Source: Apostichopus californicus
Taxonomy: Eukaryota; Echinodermata; Holothuroidea; Aspidochirotida; Stichopodidae
Assembly (NCBI GenBank): GCA_020650975.1
Contig: JAIPMN010004068.1
Location: 6,731-27,240 of the forward strand
Direction of reading: 5' to 3'
Length of the DNA stretch: 20,510 nt
The notes beneath the pieces are model-generated. The model worked only from the letters and a program-made list of their open reading frames with translations. It was not told the DNA's origin and did not search any database. Positions 1 to 9,790 of this stretch are shown in pieces. A program made the position numbers and the translations under genes. The first letter of the stretch is position 1; each line of letters starts with the position of its first letter.

Positions 1-2153
1 GCCCCCCCCCCCCCCCCATACCACCCACCCTACCATTGTCATCCTCTGTATTTACCTTAGTGAGTTGGTTTCCTGTTTTCCTTGCTTTTTGGGAATATTT
101 TATGTTGCTCATTATGCTAAAATTGTAACAAACTGGAGTGGTTGTGGGGGAAGGTGGCACTAATTTAAGATCCAGTACTTGTGGAGGCTAATATTTAAGA
201 CAAGTTGACCTTATAAAATACAACATACTGATAGTTATCGGTCACCTAAAGGTCACTCACACATTAATGTACTGTGTGTCCTATGTAACTTTTTGTTCTT
301 GCAAAAAGTTCATGACTAAAAGTAATAGTTGACATATAACTATGAGTTAATGTGGTTGAATACTTCATTTATTGTGACAAGAAAATAGGGGGGGGGGGGA
401 GAAAGAAACTTTTATAAGATAAAAGTATTAGGAAAAGAAGTGCCTCATTACTTCTGGAGGATGTGATGTATGTTCACTGTACTGTGTTGTTAAGTTGGTC
501 TTTGGTCTCAGAGGGTTTTAGAATGCAGTGTTGGTGCTAACTCAAATAATTCTTGGGTGGATTTTTCATCCTTGGCTCAAAAAAAAAGAGGGATTTACAA
601 AAAGTTTGGCAGAATGTTCCCTCCTTGGGTTCATAAAAAAAAGAGGGACTTAATTTTTTATTTTGAGGTGTTATCCCTTGGTAAAATTTAACCGAGTCCA
701 CAACTTCAGCCTTGATGCCTGAATAATTGTTCACTTTTTTGTTTCTTTGGATCAGATTTGCCTTCGTGTGTAGGACCTACTCTTGGCAGGGCTAATGTTA
801 TTGTTGTTACTGTTAGTGTTTATACTACTGTACTAGTATGCTGTGTTGTGAAAATATGCGTGACTAGTATCCAAAGCAGTTTAAGCTGGGAAATTGTGGG
901 AATTTCCCTCTACTTGGAGTTGGCAATTTGTGGGATCATATATTTTTTATGAGCAAATCCCTCGATCGTGTGGCTAACGCCAACCCTGTGAGAGTGTGTG
1001 CATGTGTGATACTGTGAATAGTAATACATAACTAATTTGTCAGGAAAATTCAGAGGCTTCAGTACTGTAACTAGATCAAGTTTTGGGCTGTCAAATTTTC
1101 TTTCAAATTTCACATTCTGTTATAAATGGGAAGGTTTGCAGGTTATTTAATCTCTCCTGTTTATTAAACCTGGTGGATTTTGGTAAACTAATCACTATTG
1201 TAATGTTTTTATTTACTATTATCACTGCATTAATCTTCTCTGGGATAATAGCGCTGCATTGTGAATGGTATCCTACTGAATTTGTTTGAGTATGAACTAA
1301 TGTTAACTAGTGTTAAGACTAGTGTTAACTAGTGTTAAGACTTGTGATAACTAGTACTATGACTAGTGATAAGACTAGAGTGTTAACTAATGTTAAGAGA
1401 GTTTTATTAAGAAACATTGCTTGCATTTTAGGATCTTTATAATCTCAACAATAACAAGCAATCTTTGTTCCCTAGGAGAAAATGGACACAAAAAAACAAA
1501 ACATTTCACTGTACAATAAGAAGGTACCATTCATCCCAACATAACAGCTATTTATAAGACAAAGATAAGACTACCTAACCAGCATCCCCCACCCCCCCCC
1601 CAAAAAAAACTAATAAATAAAAACAAAATGCAATGCAAAGAAAATTGTCAAAACCAATGAGAGGCATTAATCTTAAGTGGGATATGTTACTGTAGTGTAT
1701 TAATGTGAAGTCCTTTGTCTCCCATGAATACTGTATGTAGAAACTTATAGATACCTTGTTTAAAGACCAAAACTCAGTTCCTGAAAGGTTTATGGAATGA
1801 ACGTTAAAATATACATAGTGCCACAGTGTTTTTAACACAGTACCATAGAAAAGGGTTATAATATTTACAACCATGGGTTAATGTGTAATATTTCCTTGTT
1901 CCAGTTGCAAAGCTTGGCAAAGTTGAAGTTGTTGGCTGATTTTATCATTCCTGGTGGAATTTTGGTTTCTGGTTCGCTAATTTCAACATGTTGTTTTCAT
2001 ACACCTTAAATATTTGCTTTGGTGGTATTGTTGTACAGTACCACCACCAGGATCTGGCAAAATTCACAGCAAAAAAAGCAGCTTTAAAAGTAGGTTAGGA
2101 TTGCTGAGATCTGCTTTCATTTTTTTTTTAACGATCCCTTTTCTGGTCTGCAG
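1..2153. other. Non-coding stretch upstream of the first recognised TMEM44-like exon
   Basis: No exon was recognised here on either strand. It begins with a run of 17 C (2-18), has G runs near 390, and a partly duplicated purine-rich segment at about 569-650 (AAAAAAGAGGGA twice). A degenerate CTAGTGTTAA-type repeat lies at 1292-1398. It is probably a TMEM44 intron if the 5' exons are upstream. Confidence 0.5.
1292..1398. repeat. Degenerate short tandem repeat (about 11-12 bp, AACTAGTGTTAAG)
   Basis: Variants of AACTAGTGTTAAGACTAGTG follow one another about nine times with substitutions and indels. It is a simple-sequence array with no coding potential. Confidence 0.7.
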
Positions 2154-2262
2154 GTACTAACAGCTATCTTTCTTGTTGTCTGTGACATCATCTTTATCTT
2201 CCTACTAACATTCACCTCACGTCGACAGAGAGCGGCCGCAAGGACCGGGGAAATACTTAATA
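2154..2262 (+). CDS. TMEM44: TMEM44-like exon a (first recognisable exon)
   Basis: Acceptor ttctggtctgcag ends at 2153 and donor gtgcgt starts at 2263. The exon encodes 36 codons plus one base, beginning VLTAIFLVVCDIIFIFLL and ending in a basic loop (RRQRAAARTGEILN). It matches the human TMEM44 stretch GAYLAAIDLVNFMFI plus the following basic loop. The trailing A joins GT of the next exon to give Ser. Confidence 0.78.
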
Positions 2263-5200
2263 GTGCGTATTGATGCATGCATATTGTGTGTAATTTCCCG
2301 CTTTTCCATTTACTTTTGTTAAATTTTATTAGGATATTTAAACTTAAAATTTGAATAAATTAATGGCAGCAAAAGGTTGTTAAATTTTGCATTCATACCA
2401 TTGTACAGTACATTGTTTGAAAAAGGGCAGAAAATTTATATCAAACCCCATGATATTGGTAATATGTTAGCCTTTCCTGTTAATTTAACAATAACAAGTT
2501 CATCCAGATTCTTATATGCAAATTAGGCTAGAGTTTAAGTTAATTCTGAGTACGATGAAAGGGTTGCAAATGTAGGCTGATAGTGTTAGTTCCTGTCTTA
2601 CAAAAAGGTTCCAGAATTGTTTGATGTTCAGTGTTAGATGTCTCTACTTTATGCATAATAGACTAAATATTATTTATCATGGAGGTTGACGATGGTTAAA
2701 TACCAGTGGTGTGCACAGGATTTCAAAGTTGGGGGAGTCAAATTCAACATTACCCCTTCCCTCAATGATTGCGGTAGGGGCCTGAACTTTATGGAAAGGC
2801 TAGAGGCAAATGTAGGATTTTTAAAGGGAAGGTGTGCTGCCCTGGGGTAATTATATGGGGGGGGGGCTGGGGTTTCTCCCTCATAGCAAAACAAAAAACT
2901 TAAGATGTCCGATGGTGCAATCTGAGGCATATTTAGATTATAAATTAGATCATATGAGTTGCTCTAAATGCAAGATTGTGCTTCTAAAAAATGATAATTT
3001 CAAAAGTCCCACCCCCCCCAATTGCTGAGTTAGGTTGGTGCTTGAACCTTTTTGAAAGGGCCATAAGCAAATCTATGAGTGTTAGGTTGGTGCTTGAACC
3101 TTTTTGAAAGGGCCATAAGCAAATCTATGAGTGTTAGGTTGGTGCTTGAACCTTTTTGAAAGGGCCATAAGCAAATCTATGAGTTTGAAATTGGGGGGGG
3201 GTTGTTGCTGCCATGGGTTCATTGAAACCAACTCCCATGTAGGGGGGGGCGGGCGGGGCACCTACTGTACACGGAACACAAAAACAATTTAGACAATAAG
3301 ATATCTTTAGATAATAAATTAGGTCTATATTAGTAACTCTGATGCAAGAATGTTCTAATAAATACCTTGTGTGGTGTAGCAGTGATCTAATTCTTCCCCC
3401 ACTGACTACAAATGCACCCCTGACTGAATAATCTCCCCAACTGATGATAGAGGGGCGGGGGGGGGGGAAGCATGGTCCTCACCCCAGACATGCCACTGCT
3501 ACACAAAACAAGCAAGTGAAGCAACTATAATTGTCTAAATGGATGGCAAAATTCTCTATTGTAGTGAGTAATTTAATTTACTGTTTGTCGTGGCTGAATT
3601 GGTGTTAAGAGGCCACTTTAGAAATGTTACCGTTTTGTTAAGTTACAAGTGGTTGTGAATTAGAGAGAAGTTTTATTTGATAGTATGTGATTCACCCTCT
3701 AGTGAGCTGTTGTTCCCCTTCAGGTTGTCCTTGGTAACCCATCCAGTTTCACATATAAAGCTGTCCATTCTGGCATTTCTAGTTGTCCATAGTGACAATC
3801 GAAAGATCTAATCATAGAACCTTTATGAATTTAGTGCCTTATTGAGGTTGTACAATGGCTTTATCAATCATCACTTCTGCAGTGTCACAGACTCCTTTCG
3901 TGTATGAACACCCAGTCAGACTTTCAGGTAGAAAGAATATTTGTGGTACTTCCAAAACAGAAATATATCTGGGTTCTTACATTTTACCGATTGAATGGTC
4001 ACAATTAACATTATTTATTTCTCTTCAGGTAATTGGAATGCTAAAAATGCAGCCAGAATGAGTCAGAATGGTTCTGTGCTACCAGTGTGCTGCTTACTTC
4101 TTCCTTGCATGATCACACTCTTTGCACAACCAGTCATATCATTCCATTCCGAGTTGAATATTCATAGTCTTGAAGGAAGGCCTATGATTGGTCGAAAGCT
4201 GCTAATGGTGGCTGATGTAAGTAACCATGTTCTCATTTGATTTGAAATACCTTCTGTTAATTTGTGGACCTGTTACAATCGAGTAAACGAAAACGTCGAA
4301 TTTCCTTGGACATTCTCCGTTACCTACTGGCAGCTAAAAATCTTGTAAGCAGAAGGAAAATGTGAAAGTTCAATGAACCTATCAATTCTTTCCAGATCTC
4401 TGTTTATTACACAATTGTGATGATATTTAACAACGACAATTACATTCCATACTAGCAGTTGATGTCTTACCCTTATTCCTTTCTTCTCTTCACAGAGCGG
4501 TGTCGACAATTTTGGTTTTGCAGTCGGCATTTTTGCTGCTCTTTTGTATGCAACCGTGAGAATCACTACAATAAAGGATTCGGTGAGTAATTTGCTCATA
4601 TCGACCTCGTAGCTTTTATTCACGACTGAACTGATTGCTTTCCTCGTTTATGTATTGATGTTTGCAGAATGTGTTACAGAAGACGTACACTGTAGGCGAG
4701 TCACTGTGACCTTCAAGTCTGTGTTGGTTTTTACTTCTTCTAAGATATGCGATGTACCAGACATCCATTATGTATAAACAATTTTATGGAAACTTTATTG
4801 GATTTAATCGAATTATTTAATGGGAATTTTATGGAAACTACAATTTCAAGAAGAAAAACAATTGGTTTTAGAACATGGCAAAATTACTTTAGCAGGATGA
4901 ATGTAGTTTTATATTCCACCCCCATCCCTACTGCCTGATGGTGTGAGTACTATCTTATATACTGCCCCCATCCCTGTTCCCTACTGCCTGTTGATGTGAC
5001 TACTATGAGCGGGTGGGGGATGGTTGGAGGTGTGCACCCTCCTTTTCAATGTCACACCAAACATTAGTTATTAGCACAATCTTGAGTGTAGTCCTAATTT
5101 GTAGCCTAAATATGCCCCAGCATGCACTATTTGACATTTAAAATTCTGGGGGTGGATTGACATCCCCCTCCTCTACCCACATACGAGTTGCCTTCAACAA

Positions 5201-8200
5201 CCTCAGGGCCACTCATTCCTTTTTTTCAATATCCTGGATGACCCCCTGCTCTGTGGGTGGGTGCCTAGGAATTAACTTCTGCTAAACTTGATGGTTCTTA
5301 TCACTTTCAGATTTACAGTAAAGATGTGATACGGCCAGAGTTAGGCTTCCACGGTCTGTCTGCATTAGCTTGCCTGGTGTACTGTAGCTCTATCGTATCG
5401 TACGACATCTCACCAGACTTCATCATCAATGCATTACCCTGGTTAATTGGAATGTGAGTACCATATAAAGCCAGCTGCCCCAACTGCTGGCATCAATGAT
5501 GATTGTTTATCTTGATCTGTCAATAGTTGGTGGTATCCCACCTGTCCATGGATGACAACAAAACCAATTCTAGGTTTCAATGTGCTTGAAATGAAAAACC
5601 ATTGACAGGGTGCACATGTATAGTATTCAGACTGAGGACTTGAACAAAGGAATTCCAAGTCATTTGTCATTTAAACAATCAAGTTCCCAGAAGGTTAGGG
5701 TATGTGGACTTGCACAATCGAAAAAAACAATGGTGTCCTCAGTCTGAATGTAAAACACACGTTTCTTGAAAACAACTTTGTTAAGAATCTATGGAAACTT
5801 ATTTACTAGTGTAAAGTTGACATTAATGTAATTTTGATCAGTAATATTTCTTTTTAAAGCAGGGTTGTATTTCCTTAGAAACAAAGACATAACTGATATC
5901 TACCTCCTCATTCCAGTTATCTCTTAGAGTAGTAATAAGTTAACCACTTAATGTTACACATTATCATCTCGGAGTCCTTTTTTCGCCCCAAATATTTGTC
6001 CTTTCATGAGAGAAAGAGTAAATCAATCCCCCAAGTCCAAATAACTTACAACATCACTCATTTTACCGAAGGTTGTGCTTAATCATTGCTCGTATCTATC
6101 GATTGCCCCAGTGCTAACTCAACTGTAGAATAACCCAAATACAGATAGCTCAAATGGTGTTAATTATAGTTTCGACAAGATCTACCTACTACCCATTTGT
6201 TGTACTTGGGACTGAAATGTTTGCTTTCTGTTCTACTTGATAACTTTATTTCTTTTTCTCTTGATCAACAGGGCCTTGCTGGGATTACAAGACCTCTTTG
6301 TATCCTTGTTAAATAGTCAAGTAACAGTGAACCAATGACATTATTATAGTCAGTGTGCAATTTGTTGGCGTGTTAAGTAGCTTTTGTATTCAGGTATCAT
6401 TCAAAATCAAACTGCAGTGATTGAACACTTTTTTTCCTGCATCATATGAAAGTTAATCAGCGAGTTATGAATGAGATGAACTTCATTCTCAACATTTTGT
6501 AACCCAAACATGTTCTACATATGAGTATTCAGCAAAATGAAAAATGTTGATGTTTATTTCAAACTTTGAAATGACAAAAGGCCTTTGAGATATGAGTTTC
6601 CTAGAAAAGAAAGTTCCCCTCAAGCCTGAGTAATATGTTTAAAATAATTCTCTTCAAGAACATTGCTTTGAAATTTGCTCTTTAAGCACAATACAACAGA
6701 TTGTGTTCATGACGTGGCGTTTCACCAGATCAACGGCTCGAGTTCCGAGAGTGAAGCCGAGAGTTGAAGATGGTACCATGCTTCTATACAACGATGGCAC
6801 AAGCATCAACTTTGACCAAGATGACCGGTCAACAGTGTCTCAAAATACTAGAAGAGATTCGTCCAAAGAAGACCCAGAGCAAAAAGAAAGAAGTGATGTA
6901 AGTGCTGAGGAAATAATTTACCCATTGTATCTTCAAATTTTAGGCATAACTGTTTGCAGGTATTAATCTAAAAATAATTCTCAGATATTCAAGGGGAGGG
7001 GGTCAAGTTGAACTAATTTGTGTCTTTGCTTTCAAGGCAAAGACATAAATAAGCTTTAAAGGGTAAAATAAAGTATATGTGTAAATCTTGACCGTAGGTG
7101 ACGATTTTTGGTCTTGTTAAAATTTTGGAGGCAATTTCAATATGCATTTTTTATTTTGAAGAATGTTGACAAGACTTTGGAGACTTAATAAATAAAATCA
7201 ATTGATAAACTTGCAATCAATCAGTAAATTAAAACCCATCAGCTTTTGTCATAATGTAACTTTACAATGTCATGTACCTCTTATGCAACAGTATTGTGAG
7301 AGTAAAGATCATTTACTCTGTCACTTATTGGGACATGCAATTTCTTTAAATTTCTAGTTCAGTCACCAATTTCTTTTCCCTCATTACAGACAATCGACAG
7401 TCAGGTCAGTGGGGTGGAAGAGAGGAGCATTGGAAGGGTACAAGAGAGTACTTCTACAGATGGGGTAGTATCATCTGACCTAGATAATCAGAGAGATGTC
7501 AAAGTTCAAGTCATCTCCTACCCTCATCTCCAAAAGACCGCTGGTCCTGAAGAGGATCTCTTCATGAACAGACAGAATCTTCAACCTGGCAAAAACAGAG
7601 AGCTAGAGGATGATTTTGAGGTGAGCAAACTATTTAACAGTCTTTGGCCCAAGAAAACAGTAGAACTCGTTAAAAAAACACACTTTGTGCAAGTGTTTGT
7701 GGTTCCCACGCCATCTGGAAAACTCAGGGGAGATGGTAGACTCATACTGTGTAATTTGCCATAATAGCATTTCATGAAATTTAGCAAACGCATCAATTAG
7801 AAATACACCACTGACAAAAGAAATTGCGAGATGTCAATATTTCACATTTATATTTTCTTAGGATACTAAATAGAGAATCTTAGGAAACTAAATAGAGAAT
7901 TGGCACATACTTGTAACGAGGGCCGGATTAAGATTTTGGACTACAGGTAAATGTAGGCAATGTAATGGAGTAACAGTGACATTTTTCACATACCATTTTT
8001 AACCATATTATAAATTATTGGGAAAATGAATGCAAAGGCAGCTTAAAGTTGCAATGAGGTACTGTACAGGCATACTCTCGCACACCTAGCTAGTATATGC
8101 CTAGAACTAGAGGAGCCCTACAAAAGCAGAGATACCCTGGTAGGTATATTTGCCGATGTTCTTTGGAACTGTCTGAGACAAGATAGGCATAGCTGCATAT

Positions 8201-9790
8201 TCATGAATCTGTGACATGTTTTACTTGTTCATCACATACTCTGTAGACAGGAAAATGTGCAGTTATGTAACACCATGTATCTCCCTAACCTTACTTTACA
8301 GAAAATATTGATGTTGTATTTTAAAAAATAATTGTCAAGGCCTGAAGGGAATCTTTTTAAACAGATAAATTTAGAGAACTTTACATACTGATTCATGATT
8401 TCACTTCATCTCTGGAGGCCCCTGGGCTCTACAGCCCCTAAAGCCCATGCATTAATCCGGCACTGATTGTTACATAAGTTTCATGAAAGCAAGTAAAAAA
8501 ATAACACACATTTCCTTTGGAACAAGAATAAAGAATTCATAATTACAAAATAGTTACAAAAATATCGAAGATCAATCGCCTATCAAATTGGCAAGCCTTA
8601 GAAAATATTGTAGGAATCCTACAGTACATTCAGAGGAAAACTGTAGGATCAGTTTTGTATACATTAACATAAAAAAACCACTGCTCCATAAACTCCATGG
8701 TGAACATTATTTACAGCCAGTCTGGAATTGGTTTTTGTGTACTCTTGTAAAGAATTACTGCCTGTCTGCTCCCAATAATCTGTAATAGATGAAGACGGCA
8801 ACAACTTCTTCCAAATTCTTATAAATGCAGATTTTCTATCAAAATGTTTTAAACGATGTCTATAGGATCGGCAGAAACTTTCCTTAGAGACTACACTCAT
8901 CATGCAAAACTGCTTCTCAGTGTTAGCCTAGATATTAATGTAATGTCTCATAAAGTCATCATATGTTCTCAATAGAGCAACATTGGGGTGACATTTAATA
9001 CTAAATGATAACCTTTGAAGTTCATGGAATGGAATGGAATGGGAGAGTTTTGTATTACACACAGATGTTCTGTTGCAAACAGCACAAGCTTCTTCAAACC
9101 TCCATGTGAGCCATTAAAAGAGATCTTGCCTCATTGGTTGGCCATGCCTCTGTTGATGCAGATGATGGTGAAGATATTGTTCGGTTAGGTTGTGTCTGGT
9201 GACAATACCTTTCAGCTGTTGGTAAAATAGACAAACTGTAAACCAGGGGAGGGTATGAAATGGATCCTCTGGGCCACAGTGATAGTTTTTAACCCAATCC
9301 ACACCCCAATGGAATGGAGGATTACATTATATAAGGGAACATGAAGATCAAGAACTTCTACATGTGCATCATACATCTGTTATGTTGAGGTATATTATAT
9401 ACAAAACTCCCAAAAGTATACAAATTGCAATTCTTTGCAGGTTCCCACAAACATTTTCCCCAGGGCTTCCCTTTACCCACCCACCTGTGTGTTACAAACA
9501 AATAAACAAACAAACACACCTGTTACAAACAAATAAAAACATCTACAAATTCATCAATATCAAGCGTCTCCACCTTTTTCCGTTTGCAGTGGGATTTCTC
9601 TGATATCAACCAAAGCCGAAGTGGAAAATGGAATACAGAAGACTGGGATGAAGAGACGGTTCTTAAGGAGATAGAGGATGAACTCAGGAAAGCAGATGAA
9701 GAGGAGGAGGAGGAGATGGCCTCGACTCCATCACTGTCATACAACAGCCAGCATGAGCTGGGTGATGATGATATGTACCATGTAATGTAA
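2154..9790 (+). CDS. TMEM44: TMEM44-like multi-pass membrane protein, 3' eight exons (partial at 5' end)
   Basis: Eight exons join in phase: 2154-2262, 4029-4216, 4496-4582, 5311-5453, 6272-6299, 6700-6897, 7390-7620 and 9590-9790. Together they make 1185 bp, 394 residues plus TAA. The hydrophobic half follows human TMEM44 in order: a TM segment with LTAIFLVVCD, another with FGFAVGIFAALLYA, then LSALACLVYCSSIVSYD and ALPWLIGM. The hydrophilic tail ends with WDFSDIN, like the human WDPEDVN motif, followed by an acidic stretch. By eye the membrane part also resembles PQ-loop (SLC66/Ypq1) transporters: D in the first repeat and LPWLIG in the second. The PQ dipeptide itself is absent (VRITTI, where human has RIPPL). 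No start codon or N-terminal exon was found, so about 80-100 residues are probably upstream. The biochemical function of TMEM44 is not established. It converges on the CLCN6-like gene. The family call rests on remembered human sequence, not a search. Confidence 0.78.
2704..3498. mobile_element. Degenerate hAT-like non-autonomous element
   Basis: The left end reads CAGTGGTGTGCACAGGATTT. The right end, read on the other strand, is CAGTGGCATGTCTGGGGTG. CAGTGG termini with several long G runs inside recall hAT-type non-autonomous elements. The 8-bp flanks (ttaaatac and ctacacaa) do not match, so the insertion is old or the borders are wrong. It contains no transposase. It lies in a TMEM44-like intron. 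Confidence 0.45.
3030..3185. repeat. Three exact tandem copies of a 52-bp unit
   Basis: Units start at 3030, 3082 and 3134 (TTAGGTTGGTGCTTGAACC...). They are identical by eye, which points to recent expansion. A diverged relative lies at about 2772-2818 (CCTGAACTTTATGGAAAGG), so the unit arose from internal sequence of the hAT-like element that surrounds it. Confidence 0.9.
3499..4028. other. TMEM44-like intron remainder
   Basis: No coding, repeat or regulatory structure is seen here beyond the acceptor at its end. Confidence 0.5.
4029..4216 (+). CDS. TMEM44: TMEM44-like exon b
   Basis: Acceptor tatttctcttcag ends at 4028 and donor gtaagt starts at 4217. The exon continues in phase from exon a and encodes a loop (SNWNAKNAARMSQNG), then a cysteine-containing hydrophobic segment (VLPVCCLLLPCMITLFAQP), then a luminal or cytosolic loop ending GRKLLMVAD. 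It ends in phase 0. Confidence 0.8.
4496..4582 (+). CDS. TMEM44: TMEM44-like exon c (TM segment with degenerate PQ-loop site)
   Basis: Acceptor ttcttctcttcacag ends at 4495 and donor gtgagt starts at 4583. The 29 codons encode SGVDNFGFAVGIFAALLYAT followed by VRITTIKDS. Human TMEM44 has LGYLLGSVAAFGSWASRIPPL at this place. In true PQ-loop proteins this helix ends in RxPQ; here Pro and Gln are replaced by Thr-Thr. Confidence 0.8.
4583..5310. other. TMEM44-like intron with a small local duplication
   Basis: Around 4915-5010 the phrase CCCCCATCCCT with CTACTGCCTG and TGATGTG or TGGTGTG occurs twice, an imperfect duplication of about 50-60 bp. The G/C-run-rich part at 5005-5260 resembles other dispersed repeat sequence in the window but shows no clear ends. 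Confidence 0.45.
5311..5453 (+). CDS. TMEM44: TMEM44-like exon d (conserved core)
   Basis: Acceptor tcactttcag ends at 5310 and donor gtgagt starts at 5454. It encodes IYSKDVIRPELGFHG, then LSALACLVYCSSIVSYD, then ISPDFIINALPWLIG. This is the best-matching exon: human TMEM44 reads LSALAGLLYASAIVAHD and then PEYLLRATPWFL. It ends with two bases (AT) completed by G of the next exon to make Met. Confidence 0.85.
5454..6271. other. TMEM44-like intron, nothing distinctive
   Basis: AT-rich intron sequence bounded by gtgagt and a pyrimidine-rich acceptor. I see no repeats or exons inside. Confidence 0.5.
6272..6299 (+). CDS. TMEM44: TMEM44-like micro-exon e (28 bp; 3' border uncertain)
   Basis: Acceptor ttgatcaacag ends at 6271. 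The exon encodes ALLGLQDLF after completing a Met codon. Two phase-0 donors are possible: gtatcc at 6300, or gtaaca at 6321. The shorter form joins to give LQDLFIVFMTWRF, which aligns without a gap to human LDLAIIFLSCVMK. The longer form would insert seven residues (VSLLNSQ) into this helix. I prefer the shorter exon although its donor is a weak match. Confidence 0.6.
6300..6699. other. TMEM44-like intron, nothing distinctive
   Basis: It contains the alternative donor gtaaca at 6321. Otherwise it is plain AT-rich sequence. Confidence 0.5.
6700..6897 (+). CDS. TMEM44: TMEM44-like exon f (end of last TM helix, start of cytosolic tail)
   Basis: Acceptor atacaacag ends at 6699 and donor gtaagt starts at 6898. 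There are 66 codons in phase 0. It begins IVFMTWRFTRSTARV, finishing the last hydrophobic segment with a basic stop-transfer-like end, then becomes hydrophilic and charged (SSKEDPEQKERSD). The tail is probably disordered. Confidence 0.75.
6898..7389. other. TMEM44-like intron, nothing distinctive
   Basis: Bounded by gtaagt and a pyrimidine-rich acceptor. No repeat or exon was recognised. Confidence 0.5.
7390..7620 (+). CDS. TMEM44: TMEM44-like exon g (hydrophilic tail)
   Basis: Acceptor ccctcattacag ends at 7389 and donor gtgagc starts at 7621. There are 77 codons in phase 0, rich in Ser, Glu, Asp and Gln, with VKVQVISYPHLQK in the middle. Human TMEM44 has a comparable VQVI stretch at this point. 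No fold is visible. Confidence 0.75.
7918..8465. mobile_element. hAT-like MITE with inverted termini and near-8-bp target duplication
   Basis: The left terminus reads GAGGGCCGGATTAA; the right terminus on the opposite strand reads CAGTGCCGGATTAA. The flanks cttgtaac (7910-7917) and attgttac (8466-8473) agree at six of eight positions, the TSD size expected for hAT elements. At 548 bp with no open reading frame it is non-autonomous. It lies in the last TMEM44-like intron, downstream of the CLCN6-like stop on the other strand. Confidence 0.7.
8994..8999 (-). terminator. Possible poly(A) signal ATTAAA for the CLCN6-like gene
   Basis: TTTAAT on the + strand reads ATTAAA on the minus strand, about 115 bp after the CLCN6-like stop. 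It is a common variant of the signal. No AATAAA on this strand was noticed closer to the stop, so this is the best nearby candidate. Confidence 0.35.
9026..9043. repeat. Short GGAAT microsatellite
   Basis: GGAAT-type units repeat about three times (atggaatggaatggaatggg). It lies between the candidate CLCN6 poly(A) signal and the last CLCN6 exon, so probably in the 3' UTR. Confidence 0.6.
9114..9215 (-). CDS. CLCN6: CLCN6-like terminal exon with stop
   Basis: Acceptor ctattttaccaacag precedes 9215. It encodes [20 protein letters not shown], then [13 protein letters not shown] and TAA at 9116-9114. Joined to the previous exon it reads [12 protein letters not shown], against human GEIVGIITRHNL. 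The exon lies entirely within the last intron of the TMEM44-like gene on the other strand. Confidence 0.9.
   Translation of the reverse strand: MKGIVTRHNLTEQYLHHHLHQQRHGQPMRQDLF

Noticed and set aside
758..952. A 64-residue hydrophobic open frame with a good pyrimidine-rich acceptor-like sequence before it, considered as a TMEM44 N-terminal exon.
   Set aside because: No residue pattern matches the TMEM44 N-terminus, the open frame runs to its stop without a strong gtaagt-type donor, and phase with 2154 could not be secured.
1575..1874. A 99-codon minus-strand frame.
   Set aside because: No recognisable domain, low-complexity G/C run at its end, and no splice context.
4324..4623. A 99-codon minus-strand frame.
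   Set aside because: It is antisense to the TMEM44-like exon 4496-4582, which has a strong family match and proper splice sites.
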